Shown here piece after piece: positions 19,674 through 31,211 of a stretch of 64,000 nucleotides of DNA. The notes under the pieces are model-generated. The model saw nothing but the letters and a program-made list of their open reading frames with translations, did no database searches and was not told where the DNA came from. Source of the stretch: Hortaea werneckii (Eukaryota; Ascomycota; Dothideomycetes; Mycosphaerellales; Teratosphaeriaceae); the NCBI GenBank assembly GCA_037044905.1, contig JBAOKB010000166.1, forward strand, positions 62,001 through 126,000, given 5' to 3'. The translations under genes and the position numbers were made by a program. Each line of letters opens with the position of its first letter. The first letter of the stretch is position 1.

Positions 19674-22600
19674 CTACGCGCTCGCGTTCCTCAACTTCTC
19701 TTGCTCCTGTGGTGTCAGACTGTTGAACACGTCACCGAAAGTCGGCTGCTGTGCCTGCTCCTGGAAAAATTGCACCAGATAAGCCTGCGTCTCATCGTCT
19801 CTTCCCCTAATACTACCCGGGCCGTCCTCTGCCCCATACGCCATAAGCTGGGTCTTCGTCATGCCCGTTCCAAGGTCGAGGAAATCGTTCGGATCGTCCT
19901 CCCAATCGCCGTCGCCGTCTTCCTCGTCCTCGAGTTCCGCCGCTGATGATGGGTCAATCGGACGGTTGCCGGAGGCTGAAAGGAGCTCTTCGACGAGGAC
20001 TTTGATGATCTTAAGCTGGGCCGGAACAGAAGTGTATTGGTCTGGCTGCTGACGTGCACGCGAACGGGTCATGATACGATCCGATTGCGGCATAATCATG
20101 TCACCCTTCACCTGGATGGATAGAAGGCGAGGATCGTGGAGATTGTATAGTTTGGTCAATGCCATAACGCTGATGAGTGTCAGTACTATCGACAAGAATC
20201 ATAGACCATTCAATCACTTACTTTTGACGAATGTCGTCGTAGCCGGCGAAGTTGATCGAGCTCTCCAACCACTTACTAATGACGACCTGAAGCCCGTTTT
20301 GACCGTCCAGGTCGACATCAGCCAGAAAGCTGACAACATCCTGTGGTGCCACGAGCGACAGACGCGCAAAGACCAAGATCAAACTTTGAATGAAACCAGC
20401 GTGCCCAGCGCTACCCAGACGGGCAGCGACTGCGCGCAGAAGTTGCATCAGGTAAGGACCCAGGCGCTCAGATCCGGCCTTCTCAACCACCTCTGCGGCC
20501 AGTCCACCTACCTCTGCAGCGGCGTTGTCGTCCACGGCGGGGTTCAACAAGCGATCGATGATAATCAATACAATCTCAAGCCCGCCTTTGCCCTCATGAT
20601 CCTGGTAGCTGAGGACCTGCTCAGGATCATTGCTCAACATGTGCTTGATAGCAGCTGTTGAAGATTTGAGCAGTTCGTCATCCTGGGAGCCAAGGAGCAG
20701 TCTGTTCAAGCGTGGCATGACGGTAGCGACGAAGCCTTGCGGCATCGGCGATGAGCCGTTCTCTGCAAGACTGATAGCAGCTCAGCGGCGAGATTTGGCA
20801 AGGGCATCTTCTTCCGTTAGGCTGGCGACATCGAATGCGCCTGTGAGTGAGGGTAAGACCTTGACTGTCAGCTCGGCATATCTTTCAGCGCCCACTGCAG
20901 CCACTGTGCTCGCGATCTCTTCGAAAGTCTCTGTGACAAGTAGCGCAATCTGGAAGTTGGATGCTCCACGGCTGGCGACAGTGAACAGCAAGTCGATGCC
21001 GCCGTTGTGCAGGCATGTGCTTGTGTCCAGTAGGATGGCATCTCGCAGAGTCTCAATGATGGTGATGAGAAGGTCATCGCTGTCTACCAAGTCACTGAGG
21101 TCTTGTGTGTTGAGGAAGTTGGCTAGAGAGGCAATGATCGCACTCTGCTTAGCATGCGTCAATGCAGGAGGCAAAGCCGCAAGATAGTATTGGAGTGCCC
21201 GTATGCACGAGACCTTGATGATTTCTGATTCATCAGTCTCAATGGCGTGTAACGAGGCCTCCATGAAAGTGGCCGCAATTGGCTGCAGAGCGTCACCAGA
21301 AGTGCGGGTCAGGCTACCGGCCACCAAGTAGCCTCTTGCTCGAAGGAACACCTCCTCCTCTTGCACAGCACGCTGAATGAAGTCGACGTATCCCTTGGCC
21401 GACTCTTCACCAATCTGTTTCTCGACATCCTGGAAGTCTCCAAGAAGCTGGTTGAGTAGGTACAGAGCAGCTTCCTTAGCTTTCCAACTCGCGTTTTCTG
21501 AGTACAGTCGTCTGGTATTTGCAAGAAGTCCTTCCACAGTGGCTGCATTAAGCCATTCGCCGAGCTTGATTACAAGATCTCCGCAAGCAGTTCGAGGCGT
21601 GTAGTTTGCCGTAATGTTAGCTTCTTCTGAAAGGAAGACATTGACATCAATGTCCCAGAGGCCTTCTTCTTCGGTGGTAATGTGGGCATATGCAACAGCT
21701 AGTTTCATTACTTCCGCAATCCAGCTTTGCTCCACACTCGCAGCATTTTGCAATTGCTGTTCGAGTTCTTTGCGGACGGGCGGAGCCCTTAGACAGGCTT
21801 GCATGAAGTCCAACTCTTCCAGCACAAGAAAGTCGAGCGTATATGGCAAGCCATCTGCATCCTCGAGGCGACCTTGTCTGTCGTCATCTATGTACATGGC
21901 AAAGTACTGTGCCTGGAGGGTAGAGAGTTCTTGCCATGTTGCTGCAAAAAGTCCTTGGCTATGGGGCGCGAGTAGTGAAGGAAAGAGTGAGCGCACTCGC
22001 ATCAGTACCTTCACGATCTGCAACTTCAGCGCCACCCATCCTCGATAGAACTCTGCAGCGCCAGTCTCGTTCTGCTCGTCTTCGTCTGAAGGAGGACTAG
22101 GAAGCTGTGTTTCAGAGAAGCTTCAAAAAACTGGATCCAGCTGCCTAAAGTCTCCTCAGCGAAAGCCTTGACTTCCGCCTTGTAATCTTCCTTCACCATC
22201 TCCAGCGTATCAAAGCAAGACCGGAAGACGGAGACGGCCAATGCCCGTAAAATCGGTTTTCGATTGTCGTCAAGAGCGATCTTTTGTACGGACTGAACGA
22301 GATCCTTGCCTATCCGGAAGAACTGTTCTTCGTTGAAGCAGTCCTCTACCAGCTCATCGAGGACCTTGAGTGCGCCGTGGAGCTGAGCATCGCTTCCGTT
22401 CGCTACAACGTTGAGCACCGTTGGCAGCAGGTTTGGCCATTGCTCAGGGAAGTCAGCAATGGCGATTTTGCTTACCACCAAGCTGGCAGCACTTTTGATT
22501 TTGCGCTCGTCTTGCCCACTGACAGCCAAGTCGAGTAGCGCTTGACGGATTTGGGACTTCCGTGCATCGTCCGCGAAGAATTGACCGTTGAACTCCTCGA

Positions 22601-22817
22601 ATTGCGGTGACCAGCATGCCTGAACAAATGTCTTGAGAACGAAGAGTGCAGACTGTCGAACGCTCGTAGGTACGTTGCCATGTGATCCGACTGACACGAG
22701 GCCTAGCGGGAAGTCCGGGTTGGCATATTGCTGTTTCAATTGCCACTCTGCATTGCTTCTTGGACCTTCTTCTGCTGACTGAGTTTCAGTGAGCAAACGC
22801 ACGAGCTGTTCCTCCAT
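19674..22817 (-). CDS. KAP114: Importin-beta family karyopherin, Kap114 type
   Basis: Nuclear import receptor built from HEAT repeats. In yeast Kap114 carries TBP, histones and other cargo. The first exon runs from MEEQLVRLLTETQSAEEGPR and includes the importin-beta N-terminal domain (EWQLKQQYANPDFPLGL, then VRQSALFVLKTFVQACW). A 52-nt intron (20170-20221) precedes the last exon, NVMALTKLYNLHDPRLLSI, which ends in an acidic region (ELEDEEDGDGDWEDD). Three single-base breaks occur: one base missing at 22100-22101 (restores PPSDEDEQNETGAAEFYRGW), one surplus base in the T3 run at 20794-20796, and one missing near 20766 (restores SVLAENGSSPMPQGF). With these the gene is exactly 1031 codons. Kap114 is the best match by order and length (yeast about 1000 residues); assignment within the importin family is moderately certain. 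Confidence 0.88.
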
Positions 22818-23388
22818 TGCAGCTTTGGCTAGTCCCTAGCTCTCGTAAAAGAAGGCGGTGTAACATCCAATCACGCACTGTCTCCACGTTTGTGCTGACG
22901 ATCAACTCAGCCGTGGTGGGAGGTGTTTGAGGTTTGTGTATTGAAGTTTTTGGAAGATTTGGCGGTAGCGTGTTGACGGACGTGGTACTTCACGCACAAC
23001 TGTAGAGTTGGGCAAATACCAGACGTAAAATTCCAGAGAACACACTACCTAGGTATGTTTGCTTTCGAGCAAAGAGATGATGTGAAAGGTCAATAGTTTC
23101 CAGAAGACTCACTGTTTTACGCGTGCCTCAGTGCCCGAAATTGAAGGCGCGCACGTTGCTGCCTGAGGCCCTCTCTTTTCGCTCCCGATCTATCGCCACC
23201 GCATCTCCCAGGACCAACAACGAACCCCCAGTCACAGGATCACATTTGATCACGTTCGGGCTAACATTCGTGGCGACCAGCGCCACAATGCAAGTTTCGA
23301 TTGAAGATACACAAAGGCTTTGAGATGCCGGAGCAACCACTAAAGGCGCTTCGATATAGCAACCTCAATTGAGATCGAGACAAGTACG
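22818..23388. promoter_or_regulatory. Divergent promoter region, Kap114-like / Rev7
   Basis: The 571 bp separate two start codons pointing away from each other, so both promoters must lie here. No clear operator or TATA box stands out. Confidence 0.55.
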
Positions 23389-24051
23389 ATGGCAAGCGAG
23401 CCCGCAAGTTTCAGGGCATTAATTACGGCCTTCACCGACTTTCTCACTGTTGCAATACATACGATTCTCTACGAAAGGGCGATATATCCAAAAACATCCT
23501 TCCTCTCAGCACGGAAATACAATTTCCCAGTACGCCAAAGTCGACATCCCAAGGTATGCGAATGGATCAACGACGCAGTCAACTCTGTCGAGACAGAGCT
23601 TTTGAAAGGCACAGTCGAACGGGTGCTCGTTGTCCTCTACACTAAAGAGAATAAGCCGGTGGAGAGATTCGTCTTTGACGTTTCCCGCTTCCCGTCCGTA
23701 CCAGCCTCAGACCTTGACACTCCGCTCGAACGACGTGATGCCAATGGCGAAAAGCTGCCAGTGTTGCCGATTGTCGACATGGAGGAGCAATTTCGTGCTA
23801 CGATGAGCAAGCTCGCCAATTGTGCGACGTCCTTGAGAGCTCTTCCGGAACATAGTGCCTTTACTGTAGCAATTGAGCTCAAAAGTGAGGGCCAACCGCC
23901 AATTGGCCACCCCCAAGCATGGATACCCGTTCAAGCGACGCATGACATGGACGGTTCACCTAAGGCATCGAAGAGTGCCGTGCCACTCCGAGCGATAGCA
24001 GCAGGCGAGATGGTTTTTGAAAGCTGGATCGAGGAGAATGGCGCAAGCTGA
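23389..24051 (+). CDS. REV7: Rev7/MAD2L2 HORMA-domain subunit of DNA polymerase zeta
   Basis: Single-exon gene of 220 codons, close to the usual size of fungal Rev7 (about 210-250). The HORMA fold begins at once: ALITAFTDFLTVAIHTILY, then RAIYPKTSFLSARKYNFPV and the CEWINDAVNSVETELLKG helix. The VERVLVVLYTKENKPVERFVFDV strand pair follows and the C-terminal safety-belt region includes AWIPVQ. Rev7 bridges Rev3 and Rev1 in error-prone translesion synthesis and acts in the nucleus. The frame is intact. It is convergent with the SNARE gene, with only 57 bp between stops, so the 3' UTRs probably overlap. Confidence 0.93.
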   Translation: MASEPASFRALITAFTDFLTVAIHTILYERAIYPKTSFLSARKYNFPVRQSRHPKVCEWINDAVNSVETELLKGTVERVLVVLYTKENKPVERFVFDVSRFPSVPASDLDTPLERRDANGEKLPVLPIVDMEEQFRATMSKLANCATSLRALPEHSAFTVAIELKSEGQPPIGHPQAWIPVQATHDMDGSPKASKSAVPLRAIAAGEMVFESWIEENGAS

Positions 24052-24108
24052 GGTGGCGCAACACTTCTGCACAAAGACATGGCGTATGAAGCATCCGCGA
24101 CTTACAAA

Positions 24109-24903
24109 TTAGTTCAAGATAATTATCAGCAGCACCATAATACATATCAAGATGCCAATTGTGACCCAATTCCAGTTGTCTTTCGACTTCCTTGCCACAT
24201 TTCCCAGCCGTTTCCTTGCTCTGTCAAGTGTACCGCTGTGTCGATCGACTCCGCTCTCGACATCGTCTAGCAGTGCATTCTGATCATCCAGTTCTTCGCC
24301 CATTTGTATTCCCAATACTCTCTGTCGGCTTATACTTTGGCCGAGGGTGTCTAGGTCTTCATCTTGCTCTCGTAATCGCTGCGTATGATATGCATGAATC
24401 TGCTGGTTGTCCATTCACTCTGATCCGGGCCTGCGGGCTCGTCTCGATAACGCTCCTGATCTGACCAGAGGGCTGCGCGGTTTGCTTGTGCGACGGGGTC
24501 ATTTGACTCATCATCGGCAGAAGGGTTGTCGTGGAACCTGACGCTCTTGCTCCGTTGCGCTTGAGACGGTCGGCTCTTGTGCAGCTTGGAGGTGTGGTTC
24601 CTCCGGTTGGCGATCTGATTCACCACTCTCGAATGAAGGTGGCGCAGTCCCATAGAATTGAGAGTAGGATTCGGAAAACTGCTTGCGAAGCTGCGCGAGT
24701 TCTGTACTGTCCTCTGCGTCGTCTGAATATGGTTGCCCAGATTGTACCTCTTGAATGCCTTCTTGCAAGCTGGTCAAAGAGCGCGTTATGTCTGCATCGT
24801 ACTTCTCCGGCTCCAAGTTCATAGACACTGCTCTCTGTCGCTCAAGAAGGGAGAGTTTGAGCTGATCTGCCAGAAGCGTGAGTTGGTGTACGGAAGCGGG
24901 CAT
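24109..24903 (-). CDS. SYN8: Syntaxin-8-type SNARE (Syn8-like)
   Basis: A tail-anchored endosomal SNARE of about 264 residues. The N-terminal helical part starts MPASVHQLTLLADQLKLSLL. A conserved KSVRFHDNP segment and a SNARE motif follow (REQDEDLDTLGQSISRQR, MGEELDDQNALLDDVESGV). The protein ends in a single hydrophobic span, WVTIGILICIMVLLIIIL, at the extreme C-terminus. The central Gln and overall layout fit Qc-type syntaxin 8. Two frame breaks interrupt it. One base is missing near 24414 (GTGAATGG should read GTGAAATGG, giving DQSEMDNQQIHAY), and one surplus base lies between about 24540 and 24600, upstream of KSVRFHDNP. The net length is exactly 265 codons. It is divergent from the RING gene (768 bp). 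Tlg1-like is a less likely alternative. Confidence 0.82.
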
Positions 24904-25671
24904 TGTGCTTGCGTAGGCGGTGTCGCCTCGAAGGCCGCGGTTGTGGCTGGCAAAGGTTTCGAGAAATTTGAATCGTGCGTCTAGGAACTGGTGACGATCG
25001 GAAGTATGGACTTGAATGGTTCTAAAAGTGCAAGTGACTTGACTCCAAGGTTGTCGTTTTGGATCCTGCCAACCCGGCCACCGCGGCTTTCCCCAGCTCG
25101 CCTCGCTCGCCCAGGCAGCTGCATCTCCATCTCCGCTGACGTCGGACCGTTGTGGCCCGGATCTCCGTTACTGGAGATCCAGCCTTGTGCACGTGTTCTG
25201 CAGGGACGGCAACTCCTCCGAGAGCCGACAGTTTACCGAAATGGCGATTGCCGGGAACACACAGACGACATCTCATCTCGCTGAGACTGCGACTCCCTCC
25301 TGTGAACATATCCGTCTTCCTGTACATAACAAGAGATGCTTGCAACCCTGGAACAGTCTCATTAGCAAGCTTGACCACCGACTTCGACTTGGAAACGTCT
25401 GCTGACCTACATGACACCGCATCCGCCACTTCAGCAACTGTCACTTCAAAAACGGTTGGCTTAGCGTCGGGACACCAATTGCCTTACAGGGGCATACAAC
25501 GTTTGAACGACCGGCTTGAAAGCGGTTCATGTTTGAGACCCTCAAATCTTCTAAGCCGACTCCGCATGGATACAACTTCACCAATTTCAGACCATTCACT
25601 TTGAAGGACCCCGGTGCGCTCGGCCCTGACTTGAGATTGAAGGCGCCTTCAAATCTGGCTAGGCTTTCACG
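24904..25671. promoter_or_regulatory. Divergent promoter region, SNARE / RING gene
   Basis: 768 bp between two outward-facing starts. Overlapping ORFs on both strands (25022-25444 minus, 25152-25604 plus) lack motifs and are judged non-coding. Confidence 0.45.
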
Positions 25672-27478
25672 ATGTCTCGGTCTCCGCTATTTCCTGCATC
25701 GAGGCTCAGCAGTCGAGCAAGCTTCACACCGTCGACAGAATCCTCAAGGGATTCTTTAGGCCCGACAGGAATGCATCGCAGTGCCTCGGCAAACGCCGCA
25801 CCCACCCAGTCCAACTTCAGAGGAATGCGACGTCTAGAGGCACGCCGCCAAATGGAAGAGTCTAACTATCTTGCTTCACGGGCCAAATCCAAGAACTTGA
25901 ACCCGCCGGTCGACTTGCGCATGCTGGACTATGTCTCTGTCTTCGACGAGAATCTCATGTGCCCTATTTGTCGCTGTCCATTTGTAGACCCAATACTACT
26001 GGCAGAGTGTGACCACTGCTTCTGTCGCGACTGCATAGCGCAGACCTGGCGGCCTACGGCTTACGCCCAACTGGGGCTCAAAGGCGACTGTCCAAGCTGT
26101 AGAACCCCAACCGAGCTTGGTCCACGAAATGCTACTAGCAAGATTCTCAACAACCTCGTCGAGGACCTTATGGTGAAGTGTCCAAAAAGCGAAGAGGGCT
26201 GCAAAGCGTCTTAAAGCGCGGGGAGGCTCAGGACCACGTCAGCATTTATTGTGGCTTTGCTTTGACAGAATGTCCGATGGAGGATTGTGAATTGCCACTG
26301 TTGAGGAAAGATGTTGGCAAAGGGTGCTTGCACTATGGCGTCAGCTGTTTGGATTGTCATGAGGAGATGCTGAAGGCAAATTTGGAGACGCATTGGAGGA
26401 GCAAGTGCCCTGATCGGAAGGTACCATGTGAAATGTGCAAGCAGCCGGTGTTCTATCGCGAGATGGGGCTGCATACCAAAGAGGAATGCTCTGCAACAAG
26501 CGTTCCATGCCCTGGCAAAGAGCTAGGGTGCAGGCATCGAAGCAAGAGGTCTGCCGCAGAAGCACACGTCAACAAATGTGCGTTTGCGAAGATGGCACCG
26601 CTCTGGTTGCAGATGAGGCAGACCATGGCCGAGCAAGAAACAGCGCAGAAGGCTATGGTCAAGAAGCTCGAGGTGCTGAAAATGGCTTTCAAAACATGCA
26701 GCAGATTATCTCTCAAAGAAACGAAGGGTTAGACCGTACCGATGCCGATACAAGTGCCGATACAAGTACCATTCCGAGCGGGGAGACTGCACCGGTTGAT
26801 GCGGAGCCGAGAGGACGCAATGCCAGCATAGCTTCAGCAGATTCGACAAATACGTCGATCACTGCTGCTGCACTAGAATTCCCCGAACCGCCGAGCAGAA
26901 GCAGACCTGCGAGCGATGCAACGTTCCGTACAGCCACGAGCCAACGCGCATCTCTCCCGCTGTCAAGATATGCGCCAGAGACCCCAAGGGTAGCAGAGGT
27001 ACCCGAAGAATACACTTCCGACTTCGATTTGGCAAGCCCATTTCCACCTCCCGCAAACGACGGGCCTTACGCAAGCCCCTTGCATCATCTTCTATCCATG
27101 CATGAAAACCTTCGGGACGAGGTTGGGCGCATTTCGTCGGCGCTCCAGGAGTTGGACGGCCGGCACAGCATGCAAAATCTCAACGAGAATTTGCGGACGA
27201 GAGAGGAGATCAGCTATCTTGGCGCGCAAGTGGCAGGGCTTAGTAGACAAGTACATTGGCTTACGAGCGCGCAGCTACAGAGACAGAGCAGGACTGGCAC
27301 CCCCAGTGCTGCAGGTCCAAGTGGTAGTGCAAGTGACATTGGAGGGGCTGGGGCAGGTGTGGAGGCCGCGGTAAATGGCGCAGCGACGGCTTTGCGTGGA
27401 GCTGCGAGACTCGTGGACGTCCCTCTGAGCCCGGGGTCGAGGAGGGGAAGGAGCGAGGAAGGCAGGACAAAGCTTTGA
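25672..27478 (+). CDS. RING-finger / TRAF-type zinc-finger protein
   Basis: A probable E3 ubiquitin ligase of about 602 residues. A basic, Ser-rich N-terminus precedes a RING domain at about residues 97-152 (CPICRCPF, CDHCFCRDCI, CPSCRTP, with a long insert before the last pair). TRAF-type zinc-finger modules follow (CPMEDCELPLLRKDVGKGC, CPDRKVPCEMCKQPVFYREM, CPGKELGCRHR) to about residue 310. Then come a coiled coil, a Ser/Thr-rich region, and a second helical region near the end. Two single-base losses interrupt it: near 26206 (restores GCKAVLKRGEAQDHV) and at about 26678 (restores VLENGFQNMQQIISQR). The total then equals exactly 603 codons. Substrates are unknown. The MATH domain of animal TRAFs is absent. 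Confidence 0.85.
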
Positions 27479-29465
27479 AATCAAATTGAATGTTCTACTG
27501 TGTCATATTGATGCCCCTTTCTAAACCTTTTGATCCAATTGTACCAGAGACGTGACAAACCGTTTGTAGGCCCTATTGTGTCTCTCATCGCCCTCTATGC
27601 CATTGATAAAGATGCAGCGGGAGGATCGTCGCTTGGAACGAACGCTCCAAATACAGCGCCGTTATTCTAGGCTTACATAGCATCCTTTGGACTCTTATAA
27701 GCTTGCAGATTGATTCGAGATTGATTCAAGACTATCTGTAAAAGACGACCATGTCTCGTAATAAACTAGAAATTATCGGCAGCTCTATAGCGAGCTATGA
27801 ATGGATTGTGCGTTATGGTGAACAAGGTGCCGAGCCTTAATTCATCGCGGATACCTAAGGCGAGTAGAATGGGCAAGTTTGAAACGAGCTCGTAACTTGG
27901 ATGGGGCGGAAACCCTTCTCTGATAAGTATGGAAACTCTCTTTCAATTGAGCGGTTAGCCCTCCCTTATGAGAGCTTTCAGAACTTATCGCCTCCAAAAG
28001 ATGAGAATGATATTGATCCACACTATGTTGCAGTAGCTGCAGTATCTGTACAAGCTTCCTCTCCTGTTGGCGTTAATGTGGTCCCCAGCAACGCCGCGAT
28101 GTCATATAAAGCAGACAAGAGAACAGCCTCAGAGTAACAATGATTCCTTGCGAGTCGGATTGCAGAGACTACGCGAGCTGAAGATATAGGAATGCGACCT
28201 TGCAACGTGTTTGTCTCCTGGCTCCAAGACTCAGTAGGTAGTAGCTTCTCTTTTCAATGAAGTCATCCTTGGTCTGACTGGCAGAATCCCACGTGGCACC
28301 CCAATGTTGACCTCAGTACACACGGCAGGAGCGAGCCCGTCGGCCAAATGCCGGCTCCAAATAACAATAGATATAAGCAATTTTTGTAGGTTGGTCAGAC
28401 CTGGAAAAACCATGGTAAGTTGGGGAGCAACCAAAAAGGGTTGGAAAAAACCAGACTTTTTTTTCTTTTTCTTTGTTTTCCCCAATTCCCCCTTCACACT
28501 CCCCCTCCCCTCTTCGTTTCCTCGGCCGATCCAAAGCAAAATGACTGTATCGTTTTCATTTGCTCTTTCGTTTATCTTCTTGTACACACGGTGGTTCTCA
28601 TGCTTTTTGAGCTTGCTTTTTTGCTTTCCTCCCTGAAGCTCAGAACAGGGAGCCTCACGACCAGGCATCACATGGTCATTTTGATGTTCGCTTTGTTTTC
28701 TTCTCCTTCTTCTTTTGAGCACCCAAAGCTAATCACCACCCGCCCCTTGAAAGACGTCTTAGGCAGGCACTGCGTTCTCTGGCTTCGTGCTTGATTGTCC
28801 GACCACTATCGTCCTCTACCGATCCATATTCCCTACCACCGCCTGAGCGACAGGCACTGCGTTCTCTGGCTTCGTGTTTGATTCTCCGACGACCATCGTC
28901 CTCTACCGATCCACATTCCCTACCACCGCCTGAGCGACAGGCACTGCGTTCTCTGGCTTCGTGTTTGATTCTCCGACGACCATCGTCCTCTACCGATCCA
29001 TATTCCCTACCACCGCCTGAGCCAGGCACTGCGTTCTCTGGCTTCGTGTTTGATTCTCCGACGACCATCGTCCTCTACCGATCCACATTCCCTACCACCG
29101 CCTGAGCGACCGTAGCTTCAATCATAGTTTGAGTCAAGCGCCTTGCAGATGCAGCTTCACCCATGCAGCCTGCCAGTTTGATAGGGTCTTTTGGTGCCGA
29201 GCCGCAATGCATCCATATGCAAAATAGTGGGGACATGCAATTCGCTTGGATGGCCACAATGGATCTGGATCCTCGGCGGCCTTGGACTGGAGCCACACAT
29301 CCTAGCTACGTCGCCTCCTACCCTGCTCGTCCCTCATGATCTAGCGGCCACGATGCGTGCGCATACGCATCTTTTTCAAGCAAGTCCGGGCCGATTCCTG
29401 ATCAAAAAGAGACCGAGGACTAGGGTAAAACTTCATAGAGGCACTATACAGCGCAGCAGACTTTG
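27479..29465. other. 2-kb convergent intergenic region
   Basis: Lies between the stops of the RING gene and CTNNBL1. It holds a pyrimidine-rich tract at about 28456-28522 and the four-unit minisatellite at 28765-29109. An ORF at 27901-28137 and several at 28230-28790 have no recognisable features and are not called. Confidence 0.5.
28765..29109. repeat. Minisatellite, four units of 87 bp
   Basis: Units start at 28765, 28852, 28939 and 29024 with the shared opening AGGCACTGCGTTCTCTGG. The third unit is 85 bp because it lacks two bases at its end. Units 2-4 are nearly identical and the first is more diverged. A few alternating base changes (CATATT versus CACATT) distinguish the copies. The array is open in several frames on both strands only because 87 is divisible by three. 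A coding role is not supported. Confidence 0.9.
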
Positions 29466-31211
29466 CTATTGCAAGAAGCTTATCAACGTACCGAACATCT
29501 CCTTCGTATCCTCCTCATCGTCAGCCTCAGGATCAAGGCCATCCATCTGTTCCTGCAGCGACCTCTTGATACTCTCAAACCCAACATCCTTGCCAACGAG
29601 CTTCTTAGCTTCCAGATCTTCGGCAGAAAGCCAAGCAAGAACAACATCCAGCGTTTGGAGACAGAACAAACCGCCATCTAGCCTGCGCGAAAACCACTCA
29701 GCCTCACGCTCCGCCGCTTCGATTTCGCTCAGGTCCGAGCGCTCCGCCTTGATTTCCTTCTCCACAGCGCCGACCTTGCGCGAATAGTCCGTCCGTAGGT
29801 TGATGAGCTTCGCTACCTTCTCGTAATTCTTCTCGGAAAACTTCGCCAGTGTCCTTATCCGTGCCGCAGATTCGCCAGGCAGCAAGCGCAACATGGACGT
29901 GAAGATGCCGAGCAGGTGCTCCATAGTGGAACTGTCCGCCTTCTTCATGAACATGTTGAATATGACCTTCAGCCCTGCTGCCTCCACCAGCTTCTCACAG
30001 ACCTCGCTGGAAGCTTGTGCTTGGCCACCACATGCATGATCGAGCAGTCGCAAGGCACGGACTTTGCTGAAGCTGCCTTCCTTCAGCATGATCAGTGCCA
30101 ACTCCACGCCTTCGGCCTCCACGAACTTCCTCTTTCCTTCTGGCTCGTCTACTACACATGTGACGGCATCGAAGAGGTTCTCCGCATATTCCTCCTCTGT
30201 GCTGTCCTTCGCCGGATCCCTCTTCCTGTACGCGGCTAAGAGTTGGAGGAAAAGATCAACACCATCAAGGTCGACAGCAAGCCGTCTTCGCAACAGGGGC
30301 GAAGATTGAAGCATTACTTGTAACACCTCTACCGCATACTGCTTATTCTGGCTCACCATCTTCTCGGTATTTTTACTCCGATTGCATAGCCATAACAGCA
30401 CCTTCTCCTGTCCAATCCTTTCTGCAAACGCCTGCTGACTGGACAGATCCTCGAGAACGGCAAGACTGTAGTACACACCGTTTCTGTCCGATTCCTCGTT
30501 CTCGTCTAGCCTGGCCAGATTGCTCATAAGAAGATCCAACAGATCAGCCTCAAGTAAAGCATTTGCTACCGCATCCCACTGTTCCTGTTCGGCTTCGACA
30601 TCTTCATCCACAAGCTCGGCTATGATCTGAATAGCTCCGATGGCGATATCCGTGTTCTCATGTGCGAGCAATCCTACTAATTGACCAATCGCTTCGCTCT
30701 GTGCAAATTCCGAGTACAGCTCAGGATGCTCGCTTAGCAGACTCCAGCTCTTGATCTCCGAGTCCAAGTCCGCCTCAGAAGCCATAAACTTTTGCGGTTC
30801 GCTCTCATACCTCGCCCTTAGCTCCGCATTTTTGTTGACTTTCCTTTCGAAGCTGTTCGCAAGCCGTCGGAGCCATGCTGAGTCGATCTTCTCCTCGGTG
30901 TAATTGTCGCCCTTCCTGCTCATCAATGTACTCAAGCGCATCTGCCGTGTCTTTGTGACGCCACCGCCGAAGAATCGGCCCTCCTCGTCTTCGTCTTCGT
31001 CTGGTGGAAGCTCCGGTCCAGCCTCGATGTCGTCGTCCTCGTCCGCGGCATCCTCTACCGAAGCTCCGTTCGCGTGACTGCCATTGGGTGATGCACTGTC
31101 GCCGAGTTTGGCGGACTTGTATGCCTGTTGTGGATCGGGAGCTTCAAATTTGCGCTTGACGGAGCCAGAAGGCAGGTTCGGTTTCTTGAATAGGTCGTCA
31201 ACGCTCGTCAT
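29466..31211 (-). CDS. CTNNBL1: Beta-catenin-like protein 1 (CTNNBL1) homologue
   Basis: Intact single-exon frame of 581 codons, close to the human protein (563). An N-terminal nuclear-localisation-like segment (VKRKFEAPDPQQAYKSAK) and an acidic stretch precede the conserved KTRQMRLSTLMSRKGDNYTE block. Armadillo-type helices then fill the rest (AIGAIQIIAELVDEDVE, GVYYSLAVLEDLSSQQAFAE, WLCNRSKN, VRALRLLDHACGG). In animals CTNNBL1 is a spliceosome-associated protein that binds CDC5L and Prp31 in the Prp19 complex. The Cef1/Cdc5 partner lies about 17 kb away in this window. The C-terminus LISFLQ overlaps a GTACGT donor-like site, so a short extra terminal exon is possible. Confidence 0.93.
   Translation of the reverse strand: MTSVDDLFKKPNLPSGSVKRKFEAPDPQQAYKSAKLGDSASPNGSHANGASVEDAADEDDDIEAGPELPPDEDEDEEGRFFGGGVTKTRQMRLSTLMSRKGDNYTEEKIDSAWLRRLANSFERKVNKNAELRARYESEPQKFMASEADLDSEIKSWSLLSEHPELYSEFAQSEAIGQLVGLLAHENTDIAIGAIQIIAELVDEDVEAEQEQWDAVANALLEADLLDLLMSNLARLDENEESDRNGVYYSLAVLEDLSSQQAFAERIGQEKVLLWLCNRSKNTEKMVSQNKQYAVEVLQVMLQSSPLLRRRLAVDLDGVDLFLQLLAAYRKRDPAKDSTEEEYAENLFDAVTCVVDEPEGKRKFVEAEGVELALIMLKEGSFSKVRALRLLDHACGGQAQASSEVCEKLVEAAGLKVIFNMFMKKADSSTMEHLLGIFTSMLRLLPGESAARIRTLAKFSEKNYEKVAKLINLRTDYSRKVGAVEKEIKAERSDLSEIEAAEREAEWFSRRLDGGLFCLQTLDVVLAWLSAEDLEAKKLVGKDVGFESIKRSLQEQMDGLDPEADDEEDTKEMFGTLISFLQ

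Noticed and set aside
26435..27478. Separate 347-codon gene overlapping the RING gene
   Set aside because: Its first 90 codons are a shadow frame. The remainder is the true C-terminal part of the RING protein after a one-base loss at about 26678.
28733..29068. Repeat protein encoded by the minisatellite
   Set aside because: The array is open in several frames on both strands because the unit is 87 bp. No start, end or non-repeat domain supports coding.
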